A stretch of 64,000 nt of DNA, taken from contig BDGG01000004.1 in NCBI GenBank assembly GCA_001949185.1, positions 352,793 through 416,792 on the forward strand, given 5' to 3'. The position numbers and the translations under genes were made by a program. How positions within the stretch are numbered: the first letter of the stretch is position 1; every line of letters starts with the position of its first letter. This document shows, in pieces, positions 36,270-46,989 of the stretch. This DNA is from Ramazzottius varieornatus (taxonomy: Eukaryota > Tardigrada > Eutardigrada > Parachela > Ramazzottiidae). Under the pieces are notes generated by a model. That model was not told the origin of the DNA. It was given only the letters and a program-made list of their open reading frames with translations, and did not search any database.

Positions 36270-39200
36270 TTAGAGTGCAGGATCGACATGTTTATCCTTC
36301 TTCTCGCCCATCTGACGCCGCTCCTGACGGTCGTTCAGTATCTTGTTGTGGTGCTTCTCCAATGCCGGCAACTGAAACGAGAAAACATGTGTACAACCGT
36401 AAAATTATTTTCACGTCATTCAAACTGCCAATTTACCTCTTCATCGATTCGCTCAAATTGCCATGTCCAATTCGATTCGTACAGGAACTGACGATGATCG
36501 TAGCGATTGTCATCCGGGCTATATCGTTCAGCATGGTACGAAGGCGTCAGCGTCGTCATCTTGTGGCGGTTGATAGCGTACATGCGGAAGAAGTGCTTGA
36601 CTTTGTCCGAGACCACCGACGGTGTGTACCTTTCCGCCCACGTGTGGACCAGCTTGCAGAACATAGAGAAAGGACCACAACCGGCAATCTTCCGTAGGCG
36701 ACCGAAATCGGACAGTTCCGCGTACGACATTCCCATATCGGCCTGCAACAAAGTCAATCATACTATCGTTCACCCAAAACTCCAAGAAGTCCATCAAAGA
36801 ATCATACCTCATTCATTTTCTAATTTGCCACATTTTTTCGATTTTTTGAGGTTGTTTTCTTGTTTCAAAATTCTTGGTTTTGTGAAGAAATTACCTCGTC
36901 AGTTTGCGAGACTTTACCCTGAGAAAGTGGTTCGAGCTCAGCCGTGGGAGGCGCCTCGAGCATGCTGTAATAAAATAAACGGGATGGCATCAAGTCACGA
37001 ATTCACAAACGTTCTCTTCAAAGAAAGTTGGCAGACTAGGCTTACTCTAAAATTATCGGGATGTTAAACTCATTCGCACAATATTTCAGAAACTTCTTCA
37101 AATCTGTTTTGGAGATACTTCCGATGGGGTTGATATCCGCACTGGAGCAATCGTACTTGGTATAATACCCTCTCAAACTGCAAAACAAAACACAAGATGT
37201 TATTCAAAATGTTACACAATGTTATTTCGAAACAAATGGGAGCCAACAAAATCGACCAGACCGTTTTCCCAGTGGCGCAAGCTTACAGCCCTTTTCACCA
37301 AAACAGTGCGCCACTTGAAGAAACGTCTGGTCGAGTTTATTTGCCGAGCTCCCCAATTCCTTCTGCTCGTATTTTCTGAAAGGATCTTCTTGCCTTTCAT
37401 CGACGTTGGAGGTACCAAGCACCAATAGTCCACCCGGTTTACCGTGTGCCCACAACAGCAACTGCGCAAAGAAGTACGACAAGACCATTCGCAATCTCGC
37501 CTGGATGTTCTGCAGCGCCAGGTTCTCCCGGTTCTCTCCGCCGTTGGCCTTGAACTTCGGTCGCGCGAAGCCCGCTGCCGTAAAGATGGTGATGATAGCC
37601 TCGACTGCGGCGTCAATCACAACACTGCGATGAGAAGCCCCAACAGCCTTGGCGACGACTTCCGCGCGCGTCTTGGTCTCTTCGGAAGAGTTCTCCGTCC
37701 CGAGGTAGCATGTGTGGAGGATTCGGCTGCAGAACTCTTGGGGATCTTTTGGTGTATACTCTTCGTCATTGACGATCCTTCTTGCGTCTATCAGCACTTG
37801 CTCATCTGAAAGCCAGCAATCCGAAATCATCACAACTTTGAAATATCGGTAGTAAGGCAAGAAAACCTGCTTTTGATAAACCTGCACACAGAATACACAC
37901 GAACAATAAACAGCTTGCTGTATGCAGGTTTGTGAAAGTCGGCCCATTCCGTCAGAAACCGTTCACAGACTTCCAAAGCGTGAGAAAGAAATTCGCAGTT
38001 TCTCCAAAGTAATTTAAAAAGCACATACCTCCGTTTTTTACAGCGTTGACAACGATTCGGCACATAGAATGGACGATGCATGCCACGCTGCAGCTATCGA
38101 TGCCGCCACTCAGTGGTAGGAAGAAACCGCCTTGTTTACTGCGCCGAAGGTAATCCCACAACCAGCAAGCTGGTCCTCTTCTGTAAAACGATGTTCCATG
38201 ATCACAGCCGAGTGATCCCTCAGCGTCAAGCTGATCGAAAAATAAGAGTAAACTTCGAAGTGACAGTTCAGAAGGCACTTACGCAATTTCTTCGTCGACT
38301 GTCGGTGTCTTGGGCTCGATCTTCTCCCCCGACGGCATTGACTGGTCATGTCCTTCCGAACCGGACAATGAAAAATCCACGAAGATGCGTGGATAAGGCT
38401 CTTGTTTGGAAGCCTAAATCAAAGAAAGTGTCACTAGTCAAAACATTCTTGAAATTACACGGATCGGCTTACCGCCGTGCTGCGACTTCGAACGGAATTT
38501 CTATAATGACGAATTTCCTCCAGGTCAATCACACTTGTTAAGACTTCCTGGAGATAAGAATGATAGCCGTCCATAATCAAACGGACGACCGCGAACATGG
38601 CGAAAGATGGCAAACAGTAGAACAGAACACTTACTACTTCGCTCAAGGAGAAGAGCTCTCCTTGCGCTATCAGTTCGCCATTCATTGCGATATGGCTACC
38701 GCCAAAGTAATACATTCGTTCCCCATCACATCCTCGTTGGTTCGCGTACAGGTAGACACCACCATTCTGAAATGAACACGATTGTTGTTTTCACGTATTT
38801 GAGGGCAAAACATTGCATACCTTGCTTGTGGCTGATTTGACCAGGTCCATGACGTTAGTGACTTTTCGCAGTTCATGGTAGCTGGCGCTGGCATTGGTGA
38901 AGATCTCCACGCCATCCAAGCCCAGAGGAATATGCGAGCTAGCCGGCATCCACAATTCTTCGCATGTTTCGGAGGCGATGGCCGTGTCACGGGTCGACAG
39001 TACACAGTCACCAAAAGGTACGGTATCCTAAACAATGACCGCTGAATTGAACATTCTGCTCGAAAACTGACACCCAACTCTTGTAAGCCAGAATTTTCTT
39101 ACTTGTCCCGTGATTTTCGTGATCATGCGGGGCAAGTAATGGTCCTCGATGTAACGCTTCTTGGGCCAAGGTATAAACCAGCGGGTTTCCCGATAGTTTC

Positions 39201-39876
39201 CGTCATCACAGTTCGCCACTTTGGGACGAATCAGCAAAATCTTGCTGGAAGGACAAGAGCAATCAGTCATGCAGACGAGCTTCTCACACCAAACTTCTCA
39301 CTTACTGGTTCAGAAACACAACCCGACAGTTGTAGACCACGTTCTTGTGCATCAATGGCCTAGAGGAAGATTGAATGGTCAAGTGATGAACGTTGGCGGG
39401 CCTTTTGGACCGGAAGGCACTTACATTCCGACATCGCAGATAATGTCCGTGCAAGTCTTGTCCTGTAGTAAAGAAGCCAGTACTTGCCAGGAGTGAAGAA
39501 GAGTATCGCTCTCCAAGAAATGGTCCGCGCAGCCATAACCACTACGAACAGACGGTTATGTGTCATGTAGTTACGACCGGAAGTGAATTTGGTCTTCTTG
39601 TTACGCAGTTTAAACGGCCAAAAAAACGAAACTTACCTGATCTCGAGTTCGGGTCCAACACGAAGGCGAGCTCCTTTCGCTTTAGCTTCTTGGATACCTG
39701 GAGCAAACGGAGTAAACACAGAGCTACGCACGTTAGGAATGTGTCGGCAGAAAACAGCTCTAAAGCTTTCCCCAAAGTTCCCCGGACCTACTTTTGCGAA
39801 TTCTTTCAAGGTTTCCCGTAAAGTCCATAGCCCACTGGTTCAGCGTGCAAGCCGCTAGTACAACTTTCCTTCCCAT
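36270..39876 (-). CDS. NADSYN1: Glutamine-dependent NAD(+) synthetase
   Basis: A chain of about fifteen short exons is recognisable end to end as eukaryotic NADSYN1. The start at 39876 opens [16 protein letters not shown]. The N-terminal glutaminase (nitrilase-fold) part has R-V-G-P-E-L-E-I near 39,660 and the catalytic Cys in S-E-T-C-E-E-L-W near 38,960. The synthetase part has the ATP-binding P-loop P-L-S-G-G-I-D-S near 38,100, G-T-S-N-V-D-E near 37,405, and [16 protein letters not shown]. It ends with [15 protein letters not shown] and a basic tail. The enzyme makes NAD from nicotinic acid adenine dinucleotide using ammonia channelled from glutamine. Both active sites are intact. One intron (37178-37393) begins with GC instead of GT and contains a transposon-like element. 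Confidence 0.96.
37237..37356. repeat. Introner-like MITE inside NAD synthetase intron
   Basis: The left arm starts TGGGAGCCAACAAAATCGAC and runs to AGTGGCGC (37278). The right arm (37308-37356) is its imperfect reverse complement, with GCGCCACTTG, CGTCTGGTCGA and GCCGAGCTCCCCA. The 120-bp element fills more than half of the 216-bp GC-AG intron. It is related to the elements in two nwk introns. Confidence 0.75.
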
Positions 39877-40542
39877 TGTGAAGTTTCTGCACTATCACTG
39901 TCTTTAAGGGATAAGGTAAGGCTAATACTGATGGGGCGATCCTTTCTTCCAGTATGTAGGAGTACACCGGCATCGACTGATTGTTGATCGATCCTTGAGT
40001 GGCGCTATGAGATTCCGTCCGCGCGAACTTCACGATCGGAGGTCCGACTGCTTTCGCTTCCTTCGCGTAGATCCAGTCGCTAATCGGGTATACCCGCAGA
40101 AACACACACCGGACACGGAGATGCCTAGAAATTCTGAGGAAATTAACGGGAAGATTCGTTTTGGAAACTAAAAAGCCAAACAAATTTCGGAGTCGCAGCA
40201 GTTGACAGCTACCGGGTGCAGATTATCGGAAAGTGTTATAGACACTGTTGGAATCCGTGAAATAAGCCTTACGGGTCAGCCGTCAATACAACCTAGTACC
40301 CAGTTGAGTTCACCAGTTGTACGACTGAATGTCTGGAAATATCACGTGACGGCTTTAGTGTAACTCACGTCTGAGAAGCCACGTGATCGTTATAGCATGT
40401 GGGCTTCCTGCTGTACAGTATCTGTTCACTCTACCATGCGGCGAAATTTCAGTGCGTCTTTCCGACAGAGGATTACTGCGTTTCTCGAGTTTGGTCCGGA
40501 CGTTCGGAGTTTCTGTTCCATCTTTTTCCTCTATCTTGCACC
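39877..40542. promoter_or_regulatory. Divergent promoter region NADSYN1 / RpL31
   Basis: The start codons of two housekeeping genes lie 666 bp apart in opposite directions. Two CACGTG E-boxes (40343-40348 and 40380-40385) lie in an imperfect palindrome 160-200 bp before the RpL31 start. A pyrimidine-rich tract (TCTTTTTCCTCTATCTT, about 40522-40538) just before the ATG resembles the terminal oligopyrimidine leader of ribosomal protein mRNAs. Confidence 0.5.
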
Positions 40543-41133
40543 ATGAATCGAAAGCGAGAAGGAAGGAGGAAGAAGGGAGCGACCAACGAAGTTGTTACCC
40601 GGGAATACACCATCAATGTGCACAAGCGCCTTCATAAAGTGTAAGTCAGTCCTTGTTTGGAGTTCGCTGGACGATTCTGTGCTGATGTCTCCTCGTGCTT
40701 TCGCAGTGGATTCAAGAAGCGAGCTCCGCGTGCCATTAAGGAAATCCGCAAGTTTGCCAAGGTGCAAATGGGCACTGAAGATGTTCGAGTAGACACCAAA
40801 CTCAACAAGTTCGTCTGGTCCAAAGGCATAAGGTATGTTACGATTGATTGGTGTGGATTCCAGTGTGGCTTGATTGACTAGGTGAACTCTAATGGAAATT
40901 TTCATGCTCTTTCAGAGGAGTTCCGTTCCGAGTCCGTGTGAGGTTATCACGCAGACGAAATGAAGACGAAGATTCTCCCCATAAGCTTTACACCCTGGTG
41001 ACGTGGGTACCCGTCGAAGGATTCAAAGGTAAGAATGCCAAACGTATCATAACAAGCTGTTGGATCCTCCTGTTCGGCTTGTATCGTTTTCTTTGCAGGT
41101 CTTCAGACTAACAACGTTGATAACGAGGAATAA
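40543..41133 (+). CDS. RpL31: 60S ribosomal protein L31 (eL31)
   Basis: Four exons (40543-40640, 40707-40832, 40916-41028, 41099-41133) sum to 123 aa, the normal length. The order is [16 protein letters not shown], then [16 protein letters not shown], then [10 protein letters not shown] and [14 protein letters not shown]. It closes with the Y-T-L-V-T-W-V-P-V core and an acidic end. It is a component of the large ribosomal subunit near the peptide exit. The first intron splits the codon after HKR, an early position typical of ribosomal protein genes. It is head to head with NADSYN1 and tail to tail with the RhoGAP gene. Confidence 0.97.
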
Positions 41134-41507
41134 GCTCCATCTTGCTGTTCTTCAGAGCTAAATGTATCCTGAAATGTATCAAACACCTGTTTAGAACGGA
41201 CTTGTAGAACTCTTGTGGTATTTTGTCAGACTTTTCCACCTGTCTGAAAAGTGAATGAATTGGTAGTTCCATCGTTGATGCACCCTTCTTTTTCAGTAGT
41301 GTAAATTGAAGATAATTACTAGCATTTCGACACCTCGTTCGCTGGTAAAGCAGTAAAAAACGTGGCTTCACCGAAAGCGAAATTTGTACAAGATAGGTAA
41401 TTTAAGCACAGTAATAGATTAAAAACTGGAAATTCAAACAGTTGACCGGGAAGCTACACGATAACACTGCATTATCGATACGTCTATAAAAAAGGAACGA
41501 AGAAGAA

Positions 41508-43954
41508 TTAACTTTTCTGGAAAATCACCGGCGTGTTTTCTATGAGAATCTGCGTGAAATTATTTATTGGTGCGAGAGAAGAAAGCGACACTTGGTCGTT
41601 CTTGGGCCAAATCAGGTTCGGCCCGAAAACGATGGCAAGGTTGGACGGGGTCATGTGATTCTTTTCAGCTTTCCTGGAGATTTCATGGAGGAAGACCATG
41701 ATGTACTGCAGGAGGATGTAATTATCCTCCGGAAGGTTCTCCTGTAGCATGACTCGGATTACTGCCGGCTTATCCGCTGGAGTCAAACCTGTGAGTAAAA
41801 TAAATCAATATAAAATTCGAGACCACGACTGCTCGTTGAACACTCTTCCTTGCATGGATGGTACTCCATAAAAAAGGATTCCTGACACTGCGAGTGGTCT
41901 CTCGTACCAAAGGATAGTCAGAAAGCCACATTCACACCAGAGCAAAGTACCTACATACCAAAAGCACTGGTCAGTCAACAACGCCCACGTATGTAGGTGC
42001 ATGAAAGTTGCCCTGTCGGTTTCTAACGAATGGTTTATTGGTTCTTTCGACCCAAGGGGGTTCGCAAATCTTCTACTTTACTTCGGTGATACCTTGGAGG
42101 GCGAGAACACTGTCGTAAAGAGGGTAAGTCAGGATGGGTTCGGGTAGTTCTCGGAGGAAGGCTTTGAGGAGGACTGCAGCCAGATGAACATCGCCGTAAG
42201 ACTCGAGATTGACGCTTTCGCCGCGATTCACCAGTGATTGAAACTCTCTCACTGTCAGGATGTTAGCTGAGCGTCGGAAAATATGCTCGGTTTCCGCGCC
42301 TTAGCGAATCACAAAAATCGATAAGTCTGCTGATGAAAATTACCGAGGACATTCGAGCTGGCAATTACGTACCATTTGACCGGAGATACTCCACAATTTG
42401 TTTCACGACGGGCGGAATCGACGTTCCTTTATTCTCTTTGATGCTGAAGAGGAAAGAATATAAAATGCACAGTTTATTTTACCGATTATTCAATGCGTTC
42501 AAGACTCAGGAGATTTCCCTACTGTCTCAAAGAAGCCCCAAATTCCTGCGTTGGCAAAGGCGCCATCACCGAAGGAGATCGGGACATCGCAGCTGCTCGT
42601 TGCTTGTTCGTCTTCACTTCTTCATCGTGTCTGTAAGAAAATCGAAGAGCTCTAAATTCAGGCTAGACGGTTCACAGGAGTCACTTACCTGAGGACAGGT
42701 TCCGGAATATTAATGTGAGAGATATTCAGATATTCTTTCAGCTCGTCCAAAGACTGCACGTAGATCATTTTCTTCCCAAACTTGTAACTGGAAGATACAG
42801 AACAAACAAAATTTGGCAAAGACTTGATTTCATCCATACGGAAGAGGAGAACAGGAGTGAATTTGGTTGTCTTACCTGATCACGACCTTCATGCAGGAGT
42901 ACATAATTTTGACAAAGTTGGTCGGATGGACGAGGTAGAGTGCCTTGAGGTTCTTCTTGTACCTGGAAACCGAAGCGTGCATCTTAGATTCAGACCTCAC
43001 AAGGAGAAACAGCGGAAACAACGGGAAACAGTTTGAGCAAATCAGGAAGGAACAGAACTTACTTTCGGTCGAAGCATTTGTAAGCCTGGACGAGCCAGCT
43101 TAATGGCAGCTTGTTGTCGCCGTTCAGCCCGAAATGAAAGTAAACCAGCACGTAATCATTCTGGACATATTGATCCAGCACATGCAGAAGGTATCTGTGG
43201 AAGCACAAAAGCAGCTTTTTATTGTACAGTCCATGTGAATTAATCCCGGCAGTAAACATGGCGCCATCGATAAATCGATACGCTTGTCAGAATAGAAACC
43301 AGGGCCTTATTAATGCAACTATAGTGCACGATATCCCGGTTTCTACTCACATACACCCATGATCTAACAGCGGAAACGCCCTCTGGTGGGTGTGGCTCAG
43401 CTTGCACCGTCACGGTTAGAAAACAGGCTTCTGCGCAGCGCGGTATACGACACGAGTGACAAGGTTTCTAGTTTGCTGAGCCAGATATGGTAAACCCATC
43501 GTAAAATGGCTTTGCAACAATCAAACAAATGCCTGCTTACTGCAACAACAGCTGATGGTCGTATGATTTGTTGGACGGTAGCCTGCAGGCGCTGATGCAG
43601 ATGACTTTCCTCCCGAAACTGTCGTCGCCGGACACGTCCACGATTCCCAGCTTCGGGATGTCTCCAAATTTTGTCAACACGCTAAAGTCCGGCTCAGGCA
43701 TCCCCAACTCTCCCTCAAAGTCTTCGTCAAACTGTACAGCTGAGATCGATGTCAATTCGTCCATCGTTGGACCTTCCACTGCAAACAACGAGAAACACAG
43801 TAAAATCGTCTGTAGAATCAAACATAAAATTATGCATACGGTCGTCCTCCTCCTCATTGTCGTCAAACAACAGTTCGTCATCGTCAAACTGTAGCTGAGG
43901 CTCGTCTAGCTCCACATGGACTCCGTTGACGTTGAATGTCCTTTTGGTGGCCAT
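41508..43954 (-). CDS. ARHGAP1: RhoGAP with CRAL-TRIO/BCH domain (p50RhoGAP type)
   Basis: Nine exons (43954-43840, 43778-43541, 43194-43063, 42962-42876, 42787-42689, 42630-42523, 42443-42373, 42299-42093, 41788-41508) sum to 445 aa, close to human ARHGAP1 (439). The acidic N-terminus is followed by a CRAL-TRIO/BCH domain (~70-215: [12 protein letters not shown] ... [11 protein letters not shown] ... [17 protein letters not shown]). A short linker leads to the RhoGAP domain (~250-440) with the arginine finger in I-F-R-R-S-A (around Arg292), [15 protein letters not shown], and [10 protein letters not shown]. It should stimulate GTP hydrolysis by Rho/Cdc42 at membranes. A second in-frame ATG 7 codons upstream (43975) is an alternative start. 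Confidence 0.95.
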
Positions 43955-44460
43955 CACGTGGCACGGGGGCTGCAACCTTTGCGTCCCGTTCCGTCCGACC
44001 GTGCGCCTTCTTCACTACCTGCAATAAGGCGTAACACATCCGGCATAGCCTCGCACACAATCAGTAATCGAGAAGGCTACCCATCAACGGCCACAAGGTA
44101 GCACGCTCACCTGAGCTTATCAAAACAATTGACGAAAACAACATTTTCATGATCACCAGAGCGTGAAAATTTTCCGAGCACCTGGCCTGATCAAGACCTC
44201 ACCAATCAACGACCCACCCGTACAAAAGTTTCTCTTCGAGTTGATTTGACCGGAAATTGATCATGTAAAGTGTGGACAAGCAATAAGCATTGCCAGTTTC
44301 AGTTTGTCATTCTAGACCTTATGACTTCTAGTCAATCTCTCCCCTTTTCTTCTAACAACATCAGTCGATTCTGGATGTTTTCTGGTGGGGTAGACTGACC
44401 AGAGTGAAGCGGAAGACCTGTGCGCCTATCTTCGTGATAGGACTTTGCTGGTGCTGGAAA
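43955..44460. promoter_or_regulatory. Divergent promoter region ARHGAP1 / ZGPAT
   Basis: 506 bp separate the two start codons, with no coding exon between. A shared bidirectional promoter is likely from layout alone. No specific element is convincing. Confidence 0.4.
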
Positions 44461-46627
44461 ATGTCGGAAGCTGAACTGGAACTGTACAGAACGCAGGTAC
44501 TTGCGTCCCGTTTGATCTTAATCGCTCACTGTTTCCAGTTTGATGTGTTGTCCACTTCAGAAAGAGCAAATTGTGGCAATAATAACAACGCTGAGTGAGC
44601 CGGACCCAGCCATGGTGGATCTCGTGACTTCACTGGACGAGATGATCCTTCTTTTGGAAGGTTAGTTTGTTTTATTTTCGGTGGCTCACTTGGTCTGTGA
44701 TTTCGTATGTAATTTTGCGCAGCTTTAATAAGTAAGTATCCACCTTGTTAAAATTCTTTCCGTTCTCTAGCCAGGCTTCACGAGGAGAAACCGGCGAATG
44801 ACGGCGATAAGCCACGCTGCGCGGAGAACAAGCCAAGCGATTCACTTGGTGTCATGGAGGACGAACCTTCTTTTCCTGGTCCAAATGTTTCTTCTTCCGA
44901 CCTCGCCAAGGCGGAAGAAGACCTGCGCGCCTCCCTTCTGCACATGCAATGCAGAGCACCTTTTCAACATTTCTGGGGTCAAAAACGGTACCATAATGCC
45001 ATGATTCATGCTGTGGAAGAAAGAGGCTCGGCAGACGATGGTATCGGCGAAGACGATCTTCACGTTCGCGTGTTGTTCCTGCAGCCGACTCACCGCCGAA
45101 TGGCCCCTTGTAAATTCTACCTGGACGGCAAATGTCGATTCGACGAGAAACAGTGCCACTTTTCACATGGTGAAGTCTTTCGTTTGGACGAACTTGAACC
45201 TTACGTCCCACCAGATTTCGCGTAAGAGTGATAGAGAGTTCTTATTCGAATTTATTCTTAATTACAATATTTTCAGAGCTCTGAAGGTTGGATCTGCCTG
45301 TCTCTGCATGTTAGAGGTGGAGGAAGGACTGTGGGAACATGGAACGATCGCTGATATAACTCCCACGACCGAAACAGAGGAAGGCGAAATAACGGTGCGG
45401 ATCGACGGAAGGAAGAATATTCGAATCGTTTCGATCGCCCAGCTTGTTCCCGACCCACCACCTGACAAGCCTGAAGAGGATGAGGAAGCGGACGGAGCAG
45501 ATGAAACGATCGATATCGAAGGTCTGGAAGGTGCAGATGCCGGTGAAGAAGAAGAACAGGAAGCAGAAATGACATTCGTCCCGCATTCAGCATGGTCGCA
45601 GTCTTCGCATGTTGCCCAAGTCGACAACAGTTTTGCCGGGTGGGAAGCCCACACGAAGGGCGTCGGGTCGAAGCTTATGAGCCAAATGGGCTTCGTGGTG
45701 GGACAGGGACTGGGGAGAAACTCTGGTGGGAGAACCGAACCGGTGGAGGCGCAGGTGTTACCGAAAGGTAAAATGTAGTACTACCGGTCCGACCGAATAT
45801 TCCATTCATTTTTATCAGCATTTCAAAAACAAAGGCTGTATCACGGTTTGCGAAGAAAGTTGTTGTGACCATAGACGTCTACTGATCGTAGTTAATCGGT
45901 TGTCCTGTCGGAGAGTGCTTTGTGGTTGTTGTCCTGTTGATGACGTTTTTCTACAGGTCGTTCTCTGGATTACTGTATGGCGCTTCGCGAGCAAAAAGAT
46001 TTTCCAAAAGTCGCCAAGCCGAAGAAAAAACCGAAGCTCCTTAAAGGACTGGAAGCTAACGCGTTAAAGCGGAAACAGAAGAAAAATGTCTTCGACGTAT
46101 TGAATTCTCATCTGGGTGGTAAAAGGCCGGTGAAAGCACCAACAGAAAAAAATGTACTCAATTTCAACCCGGAACTTGAGTTACGGAAAAACAAGGTCTC
46201 CAAAGGTTCATCCGGTTCTCAGGCGAAGAACTTGAATGTCGAAGTACGACTTCTCCACTGAATTCTGACTTGTGTAATATTTCACTAAATTTTGTTGTTG
46301 TTCCTTATTTTCAGGTCCTCAAGGTGCACGATAAGATGAAAAGTCTGGAAAGGGAACTAATCGGTCTCCGGTCGTCTCACGAGAGAAGCCTGACCAGGTA
46401 CTTTAGTGCGTATCTCTCCGTGATTCTATTGTGAAATGAGGTGTGCTCTGTTTTTGGGTAGCGTCGGTAATCGATTACTCTGTTCCAGCGATAAGCGAGC
46501 TGCCGCTTCGCTAGCGTCCAAAATCAAGGCGAAAGAAACCGAGCTATCGGCCTTGCAGAAAACGGACACTACTCTGTCCCAGATGAAAGCCAGGGAAAAG
46601 GTGATGAAAGACACTGTGGTATTCTGA
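44461..46627 (+). CDS. ZGPAT: ZGPAT: CCCH zinc finger, G-patch transcriptional regulator
   Basis: Seven exons (44461-44496, 44561-44660, 44771-45221, 45277-45767, 45957-46243, 46315-46397, 46489-46627) sum to 528 aa; human ZGPAT is 531. A helical N-terminus leads to one CCCH finger (Cys159, Cys167, Cys174, His178). A Tudor-like stretch (GSACLCMLEVEEGLWEHGTI) and an acidic Glu-rich stretch come next. The G-patch (W-E-A-H-T-K-G-V-G-S-K-L-M-S-Q-M-G-F) begins near residue 273 and a basic coiled coil ends the protein. The order matches ZGPAT/ZIP exactly. The human protein recruits the NuRD repressor and also associates with spliceosome components through its G-patch. Confidence 0.94.
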
Positions 46628-46989
46628 TTCATTGCGCCGATTGCGCTGAATTTCAATATTGTGGATATAGCGCAGAAAATCAGAATCATTCTTAGTTCTG
46701 AGGAATTATTCTCGGTTCGCTATTTCTACTTATCACGGACTTAGTTTCTGTTCTTTTAAAAATTGGCGGATATTCAGCCACAAAAGTTGTTTACTCTTTT
46801 TAACATGAACAACATAGATCGGAACGTCGGCAGATCGACTCGGTAGGATGGTTTTCCAAACTTGCATTGAAGAGCCGCCGCTTGAGATAATAATCTTTAT
46901 AAATTCATTTGCCGACGTACCAATTAATTTACAAACCGTGGTTTCGTTCAAATTCAACTTTCTGAATGAAAGATGAATTTAGTGAGATG
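46628..46989. other. Short convergent intergenic region
   Basis: This holds the 3' ends of ZGPAT (+) and the spondin-domain gene (-), with no coding sequence. Confidence 0.5.
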
